Shown here in pieces: positions 22,495-34,242 of a stretch of 60,000 nucleotides of DNA. The notes below the pieces were generated by a model. It was not told the DNA's origin. It saw nothing but the letters and a program-made list of their open reading frames with translations, and ran no database searches. Within the stretch, counting starts at the first letter, position 1. Every line of letters begins with the position of its first letter. This DNA is from Polytrichum commune (lineage: Eukaryota > Streptophyta > Polytrichopsida > Polytrichales > Polytrichaceae): assembly GCA_950295325.1 (NCBI GenBank), contig OX485804.1, positions 8,682,001 to 8,742,000 of the forward strand, read 5' to 3'. Position numbers and translations under genes: made by a program.

Positions 22495-24538
22495 TGAAAC
22501 TTGATCGTTAACCATGCGGTTCAAGTGAGCCGCATTGGGGAATTGCCAATTGTCGGTGAACTTGAATCGACATGTGTATAGTTGTCCTCAACAACGAATA
22601 GGGAAAATGACTGTCTAGTAGGTTAGTCATGGCAACACTTCCATGTCCGAAAATGCAAGGCGACGGTCAAGTAGGGTAGTCACCACAACACTGAGATGCT
22701 TGAGAAATGAAAGACGATTGATTGTGTGCACACACATGATAAGAGAGCTCAAGCTTCTTCAAGAGGATTTCTTCTAATTGTGCACTCATCGTAAGTTGGC
22801 ATTTTAGGCCGTGTATACCTTCACATTTGTTGTGATGTGCAACCCTTGTTTGTTTCCCTTCTTTTAACTCTTCTCGGCATGGGACTAGTGGGATACTAGT
22901 GCAAATGAATCAAGTTTGACAGGAGGAGACCCAATAGGAGAAATCACGATAGTGGCTGACTTGTGGTGTAATCTGATCAGGATGATATTGGAGTATTTTA
23001 ATTCCATTAGAATTAAGGCACGACGCCCTTCACCTCCAGGGCGTGCGAACATTTAGATGGTTGAGAAATGGAAGGCCATTATGGTAATTTCATTTGTGCC
23101 ATGACATAGATCGATCCCTTGTTTTGCGTGCCTTCCACTTGATCTTTTTGGCATGGGACTAGAGGGCTACTACTGCTAATGTGACCAAGTTTCGATAAGA
23201 AGGGACCCAACGACAGTATAGGTGCTGCTGATAGTGGTTCACACTTGATGTAATATGATGAGGACACTCTCGGAGTAAAATTTCATAAGGACGACGGCTA
23301 TTGTATGCACGCATATATAAGAGAGTTCTGCTTTGCACTAGGGCAATCATCATAAGTATGCATTTTCATGAGCCATGTGACCCCGGAACACTTTGCTTGT
23401 CTCATGATGTCGGACCACTTGTTTATTTTCCCTTGCACTAAATCTGTTTGGCATGTGACTAGAAGGGTATTGGTGTTTAGGGTTTAGGGAACCCAAACAA
23501 CATAGCTGCTGATAGAGTTTGACATGTTGTGTAAATTGGTCAGGATGCTCTTGGAGTAGTTCTTTCATAACCACGCCGACGCTAGTACTGTCATTTTTTG
23601 AAATTTGATCAGTATAATTTCAAAAGCGCTACGGTCATTGTGTGCACAAATATAAGAGAGGACTTCTCCTCTGCACTAGGGCATTCATCGCAAGTTTGCA
23701 TGTGAGCAATGTGATCACCCTGGAACACTTTACTTGTGTCATGACGTGTGTCATGACGTGGATCCCTGATTTGTCTCCCTCTCCACTAAATATGTAGGGG
23801 TACTAGTGCATGAATCAAGGTTCAAGTTTCAACAAGGAACCCAACAACAGAGGTGATAGTGCTTGCCATTTTGTGTAGATTGGCCGGGATGCTGTTGGAG
23901 CATATCCTTCGCAACCACGTCGACCCTTTTTATCACTAAATCCCGGGCGGGGGAACACCCAGATCCTTAAAGAAATGGAAGGCCATCGTGATGATTGCAC
24001 TAACTAGTTGCATTTGAGCCATGTAACCTGGGAGTGCTTCACTTGTGTCCTGACGTGGATCGATCCCTTTGTTTTGTTTCCCTTCCACTAAATCTTTTTG
24101 GCTTGGGACTAGAGGGTCACTAGCGGTGACGATCAAGTTTCACACTGGAATTATCCAACCGCATAGCTTGTGATGGTGTTTGACATGTGGCGTTTGATCA
24201 GGATGCTCTCGGAGCATTTCTTCCATAACCACGTCGACACACTTGATCACTTATAATTCCCGGGCGTGCGAACACTGAGGTGCTTGAGAAGCGGAAGGCC
24301 ATTGTGATGATTGCGCTAGTTCGCGCGTGATCAGCCATGGTACCGGGGAATGCTTCACTTGTGTCATGACGTTGATCGATCCCTTCGTTTTGCTTCCTTT
24401 CCAGTACATCTTATTGACATGGGACTAGGGGGGTTACTAAGTGGTAACGATCAAATTTCAGTTGGGAATTAACGAACAACATAGCTGCTGATAGTGCTTG
24501 ACATGTGGTGTAATCTGATCAGGATACTGTTGGGAGAG

Positions 24539-24545
24539 TATATAT
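24539..24545 (+). promoter_or_regulatory. TATA-like box of the KAI2-like gene
   Basis: TATATAT lies 68-74 bp upstream of the ATG at 24613, within the last unit of the tandem array. The truncated duplicate has the same element at the same distance with a longer TA run. The assignment is by position and sequence only. Confidence 0.5.
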
Positions 24546-24612
24546 GTGAATGTTTCATAATCACGTCGACGCACTCGATCACTACTTCTGGAACGGGCCT
24601 GCGAAGAGTTGA

Positions 24613-27545
24613 ATGGCTGAGGAGACACCGACGCTCCTGGCGGCTCACAATGTGCGCATAGTGGGCACGGGGCAGGAGCTGGTGGTCCTGAGTCATGGGT
24701 TCGGCACGGACCAGTCGGTGTGGAAACATGTGCTTCCCCACCTGGTCGACCGCTACCGCATCATCCTGTTCGACACCATGGGCGCCGGCACCACCGACCC
24801 CGACCGCTTCGACTTCGACAGATACTCCACCTTGCACGGATATGCGGACGACCTCCTGCTCATCCTGGAGGAGCTTCATGTCTCCTCCTGCATCTTCGTC
24901 GGCCACTCGGTGTCAGGCATGATCGGCTGCCTCGCCTCGATCAAGCGGCCCACCATCTTCTCCAAAATCGTCATGATCTCGGCTTCTCCCAGGTACCTCC
25001 TCTTGTTCATCTTTGTCCGGATATCTTTGTCCAAAATTCTTATGTCATCGACATGGCATTTGCGTTCTTGTTGATTCAGTGATCACATTGAAGTACCACA
25101 TTTAATCAACGCCTTCCACAAACAATTTAGGGTTTTAGTTGTAATCTCTGGCTCTATGTTTCATAATTGCAAAACACAATATTAGGTTTATACGGTTATG
25201 AAAGTTGAACGAAACGTGAGCTATATGTTAGAGAAATCCACAAAGCAGCCAATAATTTTCTTGGCTTCTCCCAGGTACCTGACCTTGTTCATCTTTGTCC
25301 ATCGCTAAAAAAAAAACTCTTCCATCATCAGCATTGCTTTCTCATTGATTCAATCACATCGAACCCCAACATTGATTCAATGCTTACCACAAACATTTAC
25401 TTGTGATTGTAATCTTCTGGTTCTTGTCCGTCGTTGCGAGACAAAATGGGTTCGATTGTAAATGTTTAACGAATCGTTAGCTAGATCTTGAGCAAGAGGC
25501 ATCCACAAAGCGGCAGACCAACTTGATGAAAATTAGCGTGATCTAGGCTTCTCCCAGGTACCTCTTGTTCACCTTTGTCCACTTTACATAATAAGCACGG
25601 ACTCATCACAAACCTCTATCTTCATAAATCATCAACATTGACTCGACCACATCAAAACTGCCACCTTGAATCAATGGCCCCCATCACAAAACATGAGGTT
25701 GTAGTCGTATCTTCTGGTTCTATATTTTGTAGTTGCAAAACACGATAGACGGTTCGATTGTGAATGTTGAACGAATCGTCAGCTAAGCAACTATATATTG
25801 AGTTTCGAGGCATCCAGCAATCTTCTCGAAACAACAACTAAGAAGATGATGTGAGTGGTTAGGGCTGTTACGACAGAGTGTTTTGAGCCTGTCATTACTT
25901 GAATCCGTAATGGAGGCAGGATTCGGAACATGACATGGGGATGAGAGCAGGTTTCCTCCCATTGTGAGGTCTTGGTTGTGATGATCTATGATCTTGGTTG
26001 AGATTGAGAGGCTGATCACTAAGTTGTATATTGATGAAGTACTCCGTCAATCCAGGTATCTGAACGACTACAACTACTTCGGAGGCTTTGATGAGGAGGA
26101 CCTCAACCAGTTATTCGAGGCCATGCAGTCCAATTATGAGGCGTGGGTGTCTGGGTTTGCGCCTTTGGCTGTGGGAGCGGACGTGGACTGCGTGGCGGTG
26201 CAGGAGTTTGGGAGGACGCTCTTCAACATCCGGCCGGACATAGCCTTCAGTGTCGCTAAAACTATTTTCCAGAGCGACTTGCGCAACATGATACCTCACG
26301 TACACGCAATCAAAACTCTTTTCCATCAAGATTGTCTTATTTTATTCACCCATGCCAGTCGAATTCCGGTAGTTCTTTCATGCATTGTAGCATACAATTC
26401 TTATTTTCTTCTTCAGCTCGTGAAAGGAGGAGGAGTTCACCCTCTAAGACCTGGTTGAGTGACATTTTTGATCACTCTGAAGTGTAGCACTATTTCCCAA
26501 AACAGGTAGATCTCTATTTGTCAAGTTGTTTCTTAAAGCAATTCTTATCAGATAAGGGTCTCAATGTTGTGCTGACTGACCTACTCTTGGGATTCATTTT
26601 GGGTACTCGCTACAGGCAACTGTCCACATGTTGGTTGAGGTTTGACTACACATGGCATTCCAATGGTGAATCACATGGTTAAATGAACCGACAAACAATC
26701 GATGTGGGTCTGCTTTTTCCTCGACGTCTATTTACCAGAAAAATTCCCATCTTGTATGGGGATCCCTTCTATGAGATGGGGATTTTGTTAGTTGAAATGT
26801 GGGCATTTGAAGCGTGCAGACGGGGGACAAAGGAGTCTTGTATGGGTTGTCAGTTCATTTAACCATGTGAAACCATGCATGAGGAGGAGGCGCCACTTTC
26901 GAGTGAACATGAACTGAAATCTCAATAGTTTCCTCTAGTGAGTTGGGAAAACGACTCCCAAGTCTCTGCAATGCGTCCACGTTTGAGAAAATTGATCGTC
27001 ACACATAAAAGAGCATATGCAACCTTCTTCAAAAGGACATCTAGCTCAATCACAAGTTTGCACTTCAGAGCCATGTGATTGGGGAACACTTCGGTTTGCG
27101 TCATGACGTGGAAACCTTTTGTTTCTATCACTTCCTTTTGTGGAATGGAAGATGGGAGATGGGTTCTCGTGTTAACGTAACCGAGCTTCGATAACATTTA
27201 TGTTGGCATGTCATCATGTTTGTGGTGCATGGTTCGTATCTCTGAGGTGGTGCATCCTAGATTCATGTTTCACAGACTTCTATAGGAACCGACTTTTGAC
27301 ACAGTTATATATATATATATATATTGAAGCACTTGCCAATCTAATTGCAGGTCACTGTGCCTTGCCATATCTTGCAAAGCAACAAGGACTTAGCGGTGCC
27401 TGTGGTGGTTTCGGGATACCTCCAGAGCAAACTCGGAGGCCCGACAGTGGTGGAGGTGATGCAAACCGAAGGCCACTTGCCCCAACTGAGCTCACCCGAG
27501 CAGGTGACGGGTGTGCTGATACGACACATTGTAGGCGAGAATTGA
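24613..27545 (+). CDS. KAI2: KAI2/D14-like alpha/beta hydrolase (karrikin-type receptor), 3 exons
   Basis: Three exons join to a 272-aa protein: 24613-24992, 26056-26299 and 27351-27545 (stop TGA 27543). Splice sites are CCCAG|GTACCT / TCCAG|GTATCT and TCAC|GTACAC / TTGCAG|GTCACT. The frame is continuous throughout. The protein has the alpha/beta hydrolase fold of KAI2/D14 receptors, soluble nuclear-cytoplasmic enzymes that bind karrikin- or strigolactone-type butenolides and signal through an F-box partner. Landmarks are [19 protein letters not shown], the nucleophile elbow GHSVSG (Ser99), NKDLAVPV (Asp221) and [10 protein letters not shown] (His250). The catalytic triad and the usual length of about 270 aa are intact. 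[19 protein letters not shown] is the lid-adjacent helix typical of KAI2. No frameshift or stop is seen. The call of KAI2 over D14 rests on overall similarity and is slightly less sure than the family. Flanking and intronic tandem repeats are described separately. Confidence 0.94.
24980..25835 (+). repeat. threefold tandem repeat of the exon-1 junction in intron 1
   Basis: The string GGCTTCTCCCAGGTACCT, which forms the exon-1/intron-1 boundary at 24980, recurs at about 25262 and 25550 with its downstream roughly 280 bp (CTTGTTCATCTTTGTCC, then a GATTCAATCACATCGAA-like block, TTGTAATCTCTGG and GTTGAACGAATCGT). Three diverged units of about 285 bp result, the first beginning in the exon. Units 2 and 3 keep the CAG|GTACCT donor sequence. 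Confidence 0.88.
26300..27350 (+). other. intron 2 of the KAI2-like gene
   Basis: The intron runs GTACAC..TTGCAG. It contains a partial unit of the upstream array (about 27058-27140, with CGTCATGACGTGG) and a TA microsatellite (27306-27324) 27 bp before the acceptor. No other gene is visible. Confidence 0.7.
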
Positions 27546-27559
27546 TGAGTTCAGAAGGC

Positions 27560-28160
27560 CGATTATTCTCATGCCATTCAATTAACTATTTGCGAATTAG
27601 CACTATTCTACTCCGAAGCAGTTGAAGGCTGTATGGCTCAAATCAATGTTCTTCACCCATCACATGCAGTGGTTTTACATGTGCGGCTAATCATGTGAGA
27701 ATTTGACTTGCAAGGTGTCATTTAACTGCTTGGTTAATAGGTCTGTTAAGCCAACCACTAGATTTGCAGGTAGAGATTCAAATTTCAGACATCACTGTAA
27801 GCAGACTTGGGTTGTCTGTGAAATCATATCTTCAGATCTAGTTTGCTATATATACTACACTGAATATGATATTTAGTGTCGTATGGTATTTGATGTCACT
27901 ATGGTAATTTTTTGGATGACGCTTCTTATGAATAAGTTTACAGTGACTGTCATGGATGATGGATGAGTTCATCCATTGGCCAAAACCATACCTTCTTTTG
28001 TCAGCAACTTGTGATGAAATATTGTCATGGATGATTGGATGAAAAATCACTTGGTAGGTGACAGTAATTTCAACACTGTAAATCTATAATCCCCCAGAAA
28101 AATTAAATTACAAGAAATGACAAATAATATCGGGGTAACATTTAGTTTAACTAACACTAC
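27560..28160. other. 3' flank of the KAI2-like gene, no further gene
   Basis: AT-rich sequence. No polyadenylation signal can be assigned with confidence, and no coding frame stands out. Confidence 0.4.
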
Positions 28161-28163
28161 TGA

Positions 28164-28742
28164 GGGCCACTTCACACATGAGCCAAGAGCCATGACCTTG
28201 TTATGGTGATGACTCTCATCCAAAGGCTATACCATGGGTGTTGGGAAAGCCGTTTTCTGTAGTCAGGTCCTCAAGCATGTGAAGTGAGAATGGACCATGT
28301 TGCAAGACCATTGCACATTTTGTTGGCAGGAAAAGGGGGGGGGGTTGGTTTAATATAATATGTCTCAAAATCAATTTGAGAGAATTACTTGGTGATGTTT
28401 GTCTGTCCTAGAATCTATCTTGGAGTCCGTTTCGAAATAAGCTTTGCAATCTGTCTTGAAATCTCTCCTGTTAGAAAAATATTAAAAAAAAGTCATGGTC
28501 TGCATGAATTTATGTCAGGCTCACCTCCAAGAGGTGGGCTTAAAGTTAACGAAAATTCCGGAAGACCATGAAACTTAATCCAAAGTCCGCCATGTAGACT
28601 TTCATCCATGAAGTCTTCTTTGGGCCTTAAGGCCTTCACCTTCATGTGTGAAGTGAACTTGGATGGTCTCCACCCTTTCAACCAATGAGAGCTCTTAGAT
28701 TGTAATGGGCACGGGCCTTCATACTTGTGTGTGAAGTGGCCA
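28164..28742. mobile_element. probable Tourist-like MITE, 579 bp
   Basis: The left end is GGGCCACTTCACACATGAGC. The right end, reverse-complemented, is TGGCCACTTCACACACAAG. TGA stands at both flanks (28161-28163 and 28743-28745). Size and the internal CTTCACAC/GTGTGAAG blocks match the better-preserved element at 40603-41189. TGA is not the usual TAA/TTA duplication, so the ends are less certain. A G10 run lies inside (28335-28344). Confidence 0.5.
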
Positions 28743-28749
28743 TGAGTAA

Positions 28750-30940
28750 GGTAGAAATACCATAACTTGTGAAAATAAGGTGATTCGCATTAAAGATATG
28801 GTCTGACAATCGTGAGATAATTTTCCAAGATAGACGAGAAGGATTCATGAAGAATGCAAGTTGTTTAATATATATACAAAAATTGCTACAATTTTTCAAA
28901 GTGGAAAGTTGTCCAAACCCCTACTCATTCACTAGATTTTCCCTACACCAAACACAATAATCCGCATTTCCATACAAAACATTGCCTAAATCAGTTATCT
29001 CATGAGTACATTAACACTTGACTCCCATTAGCTACACTAAGTGTACATGCATTGAAGTTGCTGCCGAGCCATGATCAGTTTTAGAAATGGTACTTCACCA
29101 TTATGACGACGGTCTAGTGCACGACTAGAGGGTGGTTAACGGGTTATGGTATTTATACCTTATGGCAATCATGTGTCTATTGAGCCTGTGTCATCTGCCA
29201 CTTTGAAAGGACATGTGAATCAGTACCAAAGAATTTTCTTTTTGGATCTCAATAGAGTACGTGTGGCCGGTTATCATTTGGCGGAGGGTGGAGGCACAAT
29301 TGGAGTGATTAATTACTCTTAGATTTCTTGCAGCTCTCCACCAGATGATCTAAATATGTGTGAGGCCTAATGCGGTCACTTTCCTTAATGGGGGACATAT
29401 AAGTTATTTGATTGTTATAAGAGAAGGCTTATTGTTAAGAACGGACACCAAATAGACATGTGTTGTGGTGAGATTGGAGAAAATGTTCAAATTATGAAAA
29501 CTATTCTAGAATCAATAATGACCATAATTGGGAGGGCTTTTTGAGAGAATCTTCACTTTGACTTTGTACAAATTTTGCATCTCAACTTCATCATTGAAAC
29601 TTGGAATGAAATGTTCAAGATTTGCACTTGTTAAACCCATGACACATTTCCTGATCCAATCCAATGGTTGATATTGTCCGTGGAGTTCAAAGTGCCCACA
29701 ATAGGTTGCATGCCTCATAAGAAGGATCACATGCAAGGCTTCTTTTTGCACCCATCTTAAGCCAATAGAAAGGCCTATAAAAGTTTAAAATTAGTCTTGC
29801 ATTTTGAAAGAACAAAAATGAAAAATTGCCCATCACATGGAAAGGCCAAAATAGAAATAAACTTGTCAAAAAAAAGGTCTCCTCAACCATTACCTGTCAA
29901 CCGCATCCCATATAAATATGGGCAAACAAAGTTGTATCCGGTAATATGTAAGCCACGCTTTGATTTCATAGTGACTAAGGAGATAAGTGTCAATTTCTAC
30001 ACTTGTAAGCGACACCTAACTAAACCTAGTTTGAATTTGTGTTGAGATTTCAAGGTGAAAGTGATCTTAAACATGAGTTGAACATAATTTTGCAAAATGC
30101 TATGATGTGTGCAAGGGAGCTGGAGGTCGAGGGTTTCATTAAAGAGTCCGAGAGTAGACTTGGGCTAACTAAACATTACAACTATTTTTCATAAACCAAG
30201 ATCCACTAATGTTTCTAGAAGCAATAGCAAGTCTTGTTGACAGTACAACCTACATTATATAAACAAGTGCTACATAATGCTAAGATCAACAACTTGTGAG
30301 GTCAATTATAGTTTGTTGTAAGTTTGAGTGTTTGGAAGCAACTAGCAGGGGACTTCCTAAAGTGGATGGCTAAAGAGAGCAATGAGTTTTGCACTTGCAC
30401 CTATAATAAAATTAGATGCACACTACCACCAACTGCCACCAACAAAAAAACATAATGATGAGAGATATTATATATGTAGAAAAGCAATTTACATGGTCCT
30501 TAAAAGGAACAACTGTGAATTACGTAGTCACAATTATAGTTTGGGGTGAGATGGGTGTTTAGGAACAACCATCAAGGGCGAAGCTTTGTTGAAGTTAGAC
30601 AATTCGGATGCTTTGATTCAAGTATCATTATATGGGATAGAGTTCATTGGAGGGCAATATTTGATTTATGACGCAACATGAAGAATTGGAGAGTTCTTGA
30701 GTTGGTTTAAAGATTTTAAAAAGTTCAAACTTCTCTGCATTTATTTTTGAAAGAACATGATATGATGTTCAATTTTGTGTGAAAGATTAAGAGTTTCTTA
30801 ACTCGTCAAAGGAAATGACCATGGACCTGTCAACAAAGAGCACTAGTCTAATCATATGACACAAACATGAGATTTTTGGACACGATTGATTAAGTCTTTA
30901 TTTATTTCTATTTTGTCGTTATTTCATGAAGTATATGCAT
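28750..30940. other. 2.2 kb without recognisable features
   Basis: AT-rich DNA with short frames on both strands and none with a known motif. No terminal repeats were found. Confidence 0.5.
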
Positions 30941-31238
30941 TACTTAGAGCATCTCCACTAGGACTCTCGACCATGCACTATAAAAGGAGTTGACACGAGT
31001 TGTGTGCAAGGCCACATGCAGGGCCCGTGTTTGTGAGGTATTTGTAGCCCCAACATGCACACGGAAACTGGTTTTTCACCCGGATGGACCCACTCTACGA
31101 TTTTGGTGGTTCCCGTTTTCAACGCAAGGGTCGGGCATGTCCTCCCGCCATGGACCATCAGGGCACCCCAACTCAAACAAGGGGCTTTCTCTCGTTGTGA
31201 ACTTCACAACTATTTTTTTTTTCTCTCTCCTTGAAGCT

Positions 31239-32531
31239 ATGGCAGGTTCTTCCTCACACTCCGAAAAGCTTTGTAGGCAACTTCAGGAATGGTACAATGA
31301 TGACGAAGAAGAAGAGTGCTTCTTTGGGCTGTTGCTTTAGCGTTTGCAAGAGAGCACTAATGAAGAATATCCTATGTCGTTAGTGAGTGGGGGCTCGAGG
31401 CCAGGGAGGGCTTTGAACTTGGATAGGGAGAGGGGTGTAGGACATGATAGACTATGGAAGGATTATTTTGCTCCCAACCCTGTTTACAGTGAATTTATTT
31501 TTAGGCAAAGGTTCCAAATGAGAAGACGATTGTTTCTTTGCATTGTGGATGCAATTTGCGAATATGATGGTTATTTTGTTCAAAAACCTAATTGTGCAGG
31601 AATTCTTGGATTGTCACCTTTACAGTGTTGCACAACGGCCTTGAGGATGTTGGCATATAGGGTATGTGTTGATGCTATTGATGAATATTATAGGTTTACA
31701 GAGAGCACATGTCTGGAGTTCCTCAAGAGATTTTTCTTGGCCATTCGAGCATGTTTTGAGAGGATTTATTTACGGCAATCCACAGGGGATGACTTTCAAA
31801 AACAACTTCGCATTAACTCTAACCATGGATTCCCCAACATGTTTGGCAGCTTGGATTGCATGCACTAGGAGTGGAAGAATTGCCCAATGGGATCGCAAGG
31901 GTGGTATACATACAAGGATAGGAAGAAGTTTATTATTTTGGAGGCAATAACTTATCAAAGTCTATGGATTTGGCATGCATTTTTCAATTTACCGTGAGGA
32001 AACAATGACCTCAACATTTTGGATAGGTCCCCCTTGGTGGCAAATCTGTTCAGGCGAGAGGCATCATGTCTCTCATTCCAGGTCAATGGGAAAACCTATC
32101 CAAGGTACTATTTGCTAGCGGATGGGATTTATCCCCGATGGAGTTGTTTTGTGCAAACAATCCACAAGCCACATGGTAAGAAACGCTCATACTTTGCACA
32201 AATGCAAGAAGGAGCAAGGAACGATGTGGAGAGGTGTTTTGGAGTGTTGCAAGCCCGGTGGGCCATTATTTGCAACCCCATGCAGTAGTGGGATCCCGAG
32301 ATGATAGCAAACACCATGTTTGCGTGCATTGTCATAGACAATATGATCATAGAGGATGAACTCAACACTAACTTGGAACCTTTATATGACCCTGATGCAC
32401 CTAACAACCTGCGAAGGGGTGTGACATTTGAGCAATATGGAGACTTTGTGGGTGAAGTAGAAGACAACAATTCTCATTACAATACGAGGAATGACCTCAT
32501 TGGACATTTGTGGGCCTTCAAAGACTCGTAG
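31239..32531 (+). pseudogene. PIF/Harbinger transposase (DDE_Tnp_4) with four in-frame stops
   Basis: From the ATG at 31239 one frame runs 431 codons to a stop at about 32529, broken only by TAG at 31338, TAG at 31866, TGA at 31995 and TAG at 32286. There are no frameshifts. The catalytic triad is visible: Asp206 in FGSLDCMH before the second stop, Asp257 in GNNDLNIL, and Glu331 in ARNDVERCFGVLQARWAI. Plant PIF transposases normally read LDCMHWEWKNCP, so the 31866 stop replaces a Trp. All four stops can be explained by single C-to-T or G-to-A changes. The C-terminal IANTMFACIVIDNMIIEDE is the usual harbinger helix. The enzyme would excise and insert the element together with its Myb-like partner. 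Confidence 0.93.
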
Positions 32532-33299
32532 TCATTACATATCTATGAATAAAATCTATTTTGGCTATTCAACTACAAATTAGTGTCCTCTTGACTATCT
32601 TCTTGTTGGATCCTTCTAACTTCTGAGCTAATTTGTTCTACTCCATTGCAAGCATGTTCTCCTAACCCAAAAAATGATTATAAGGAAACACAAATGCAAA
32701 TTGTGGGTCCTGGCTAGTGATTGGGAGGCATCATGGGAGTGGAATGTGCTAGTGCATACGTTTGGTGATGCCGCACTTACGTTGCTACAATGCACTCCTC
32801 CGTATAGGCCTCATCCTCCGAATTATCCACCCTAGCACCCCTTCCATCCACACTCCATAAATAAGGGGTTGGAATCCCATCCCGCAAGGCCCCACCTCTT
32901 GAAAATTCCGCTCACCGGCCGTGCACCTCCGAATTCCCCACCCGCACACCCTTGCCACGAGCATTTCCTCCCCACCTACCCCTGCCTCACACGTTTCCTT
33001 AGCACCCCGCCCTACCACGCATTGTGCCAACCTCACCTCACCCCATCACTGAATTATCCACCACATGTTGACCAACACCTGAGTTTGGGGCATCCCGACC
33101 CCATGCAACCTCCCACACACCATGTCCAACCAAATTGGCCACTCCAACATCCCCACAAGCCACCCCAACATCCCCCGAACCGAATCCAACATCCTCACAG
33201 CCCATCCCAACACCCTCATTCCCCAACTCAACACATTCATCACCTTGACTTGCATCCATTGTCCTCGTTTTGTATTACTGTCAGTCAGGCCAATGCTAG

Positions 33300-34242
33300 T
33301 TCTTGGGTCATACTCTTTCATTGAGCTTCAGCACCTCCTCCTTCCTCCTCAATTCCACGTATTTTTTGCATCCTCTCCATGCAAATCAAAGGGTTTCATG
33401 GAAAACAAAGCCAATGCACCAGTTTCGCGCATAGTTTCAGCCTTTGAAGTTGTTGCAGTAGCCATTTCGGTGGAAGCCTCGGCCTACGCTCTGAGGAAGA
33501 TGTCATTCAATTTTGATTTTTTGTGGTCAAAATTGTTTCCCTAAGGCATGCTCGCCATCAAATTCAGTGGTTCCACCCTGACTTCAACCTCGGATCCATC
33601 TTTAGCTGATAACCCCCTAGCCCGCATCCTCTTCAGTGGTGTGGTTTTTTTGGCTACTTCCACATACGATTCTATCCAACAAGGGACATCTTTGACGAGG
33701 AACCAACAGTGCATGTAAATAAACGTTGTATCTTTCACATTTCAACGTTGGAATAAGTCCAAGGCTTGGGCAATGACATTCGCATCAGACGTCCCATACT
33801 CCCTCAAATCTTTGCATTGTGCATGATGGCCGGCAAATTTGGCCACATCAAGCTTAGTAACATACCACTTCGTTTCCAAAATACAATAACTCTTTTCCTT
33901 TCTCCCCCTAGGCCGCCTAATATTGTAATCTTCACATATTCGTGTCCAAAATGCAGCTGATTTTTTTGGTCGTTTCCTACAATAGGGTCTTGGCATATAC
34001 TCAAATAACTCCTACAAAGTTGGTGCTCTTCATCTTGGCTAAAATTCCTACCCCTCCTCACTTGTGGTTGGGATCCATTACACAAACCCAAAAACTAAAT
34101 ACGGGTGCTCATCGGACCTTGCTCAACTGCAAGTCCTTGTCCTTTGTCAACAACTTGCTCTGCAATGCAACCTCACCTGAAAACCCTAGCTACTGTAGCA
34201 ACATAATTTGAGATTGGGATGTTGTCGAGTTGCTCCTCCTCT
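33300..34242 (-). pseudogene. PIF/Harbinger ORF1 (Myb/SANT-like) with frameshift and stops
   Basis: On the minus strand, from MVEEEQLDNIPISNYVATVA (34242), the frame passes two stops to RRGRNFSQDEEHQLCRSYLS and ICQDPIVGNDQK. After a frameshift it gives SAAFWTRICEDYNIRRPRGR, ILETKWYVTKLDVAKFAGHH and an Ala/Leu helix ending FQR. Further stops follow before a Lys-rich tail. The W...E...L...W..IS.DP..GN.Q....FW.RI pattern is the Myb/trihelix-like domain of the ORF1 protein that binds Harbinger ends and guides the transposase to the nucleus. Gene order and convergent orientation with the transposase agree with the family. Confidence 0.8.

Larger units (their letters stand above)
21865..24560 (+). 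repeat. ~300-bp tandem repeat array upstream of the KAI2-like gene
   Basis: The motif TGACATGTGGTGTAATCTGA, or a diverged form, followed by TCAGGATGCTCTTGGAG, recurs at about 21918, 22248, 22959, 23241, 23518, 23860, 24178 and 24498. A second anchor, CATGGGACTAG, recurs at about 22167, 22878, 23152, 23450, 24103 and 24417. The period is therefore about 280-340 bp, with one double-length interval. Units also share GTCATGACGT..GATCGATCCC and a block around CACGTCGACGCACTTGATCA. The last unit forms the immediate promoter and 5' leader of the gene at 24613. Another partial unit lies in intron 2 (about 27058-27140). Confidence 0.85.

Noticed and set aside
24469-24906. A 145-codon open frame antisense to exon 1 of the KAI2-like gene
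   Set aside because: It is the GC-rich shadow of a well-supported exon on the other strand; its product is Val/Gly/Asp-rich with no motif.
24695-25082. Two overlapping alternative frames on the plus strand of KAI2 exon 1
   Set aside because: Arg/Pro/Ser/His-rich readings typical of out-of-frame translation of a GC-rich exon.
32869-33324. 151-codon Pro/His-rich plus-strand frame inside the Harbinger element
   Set aside because: It is a C-rich low-complexity repeat (CCCCAACATCC-like words), not a protein known from Harbinger elements.
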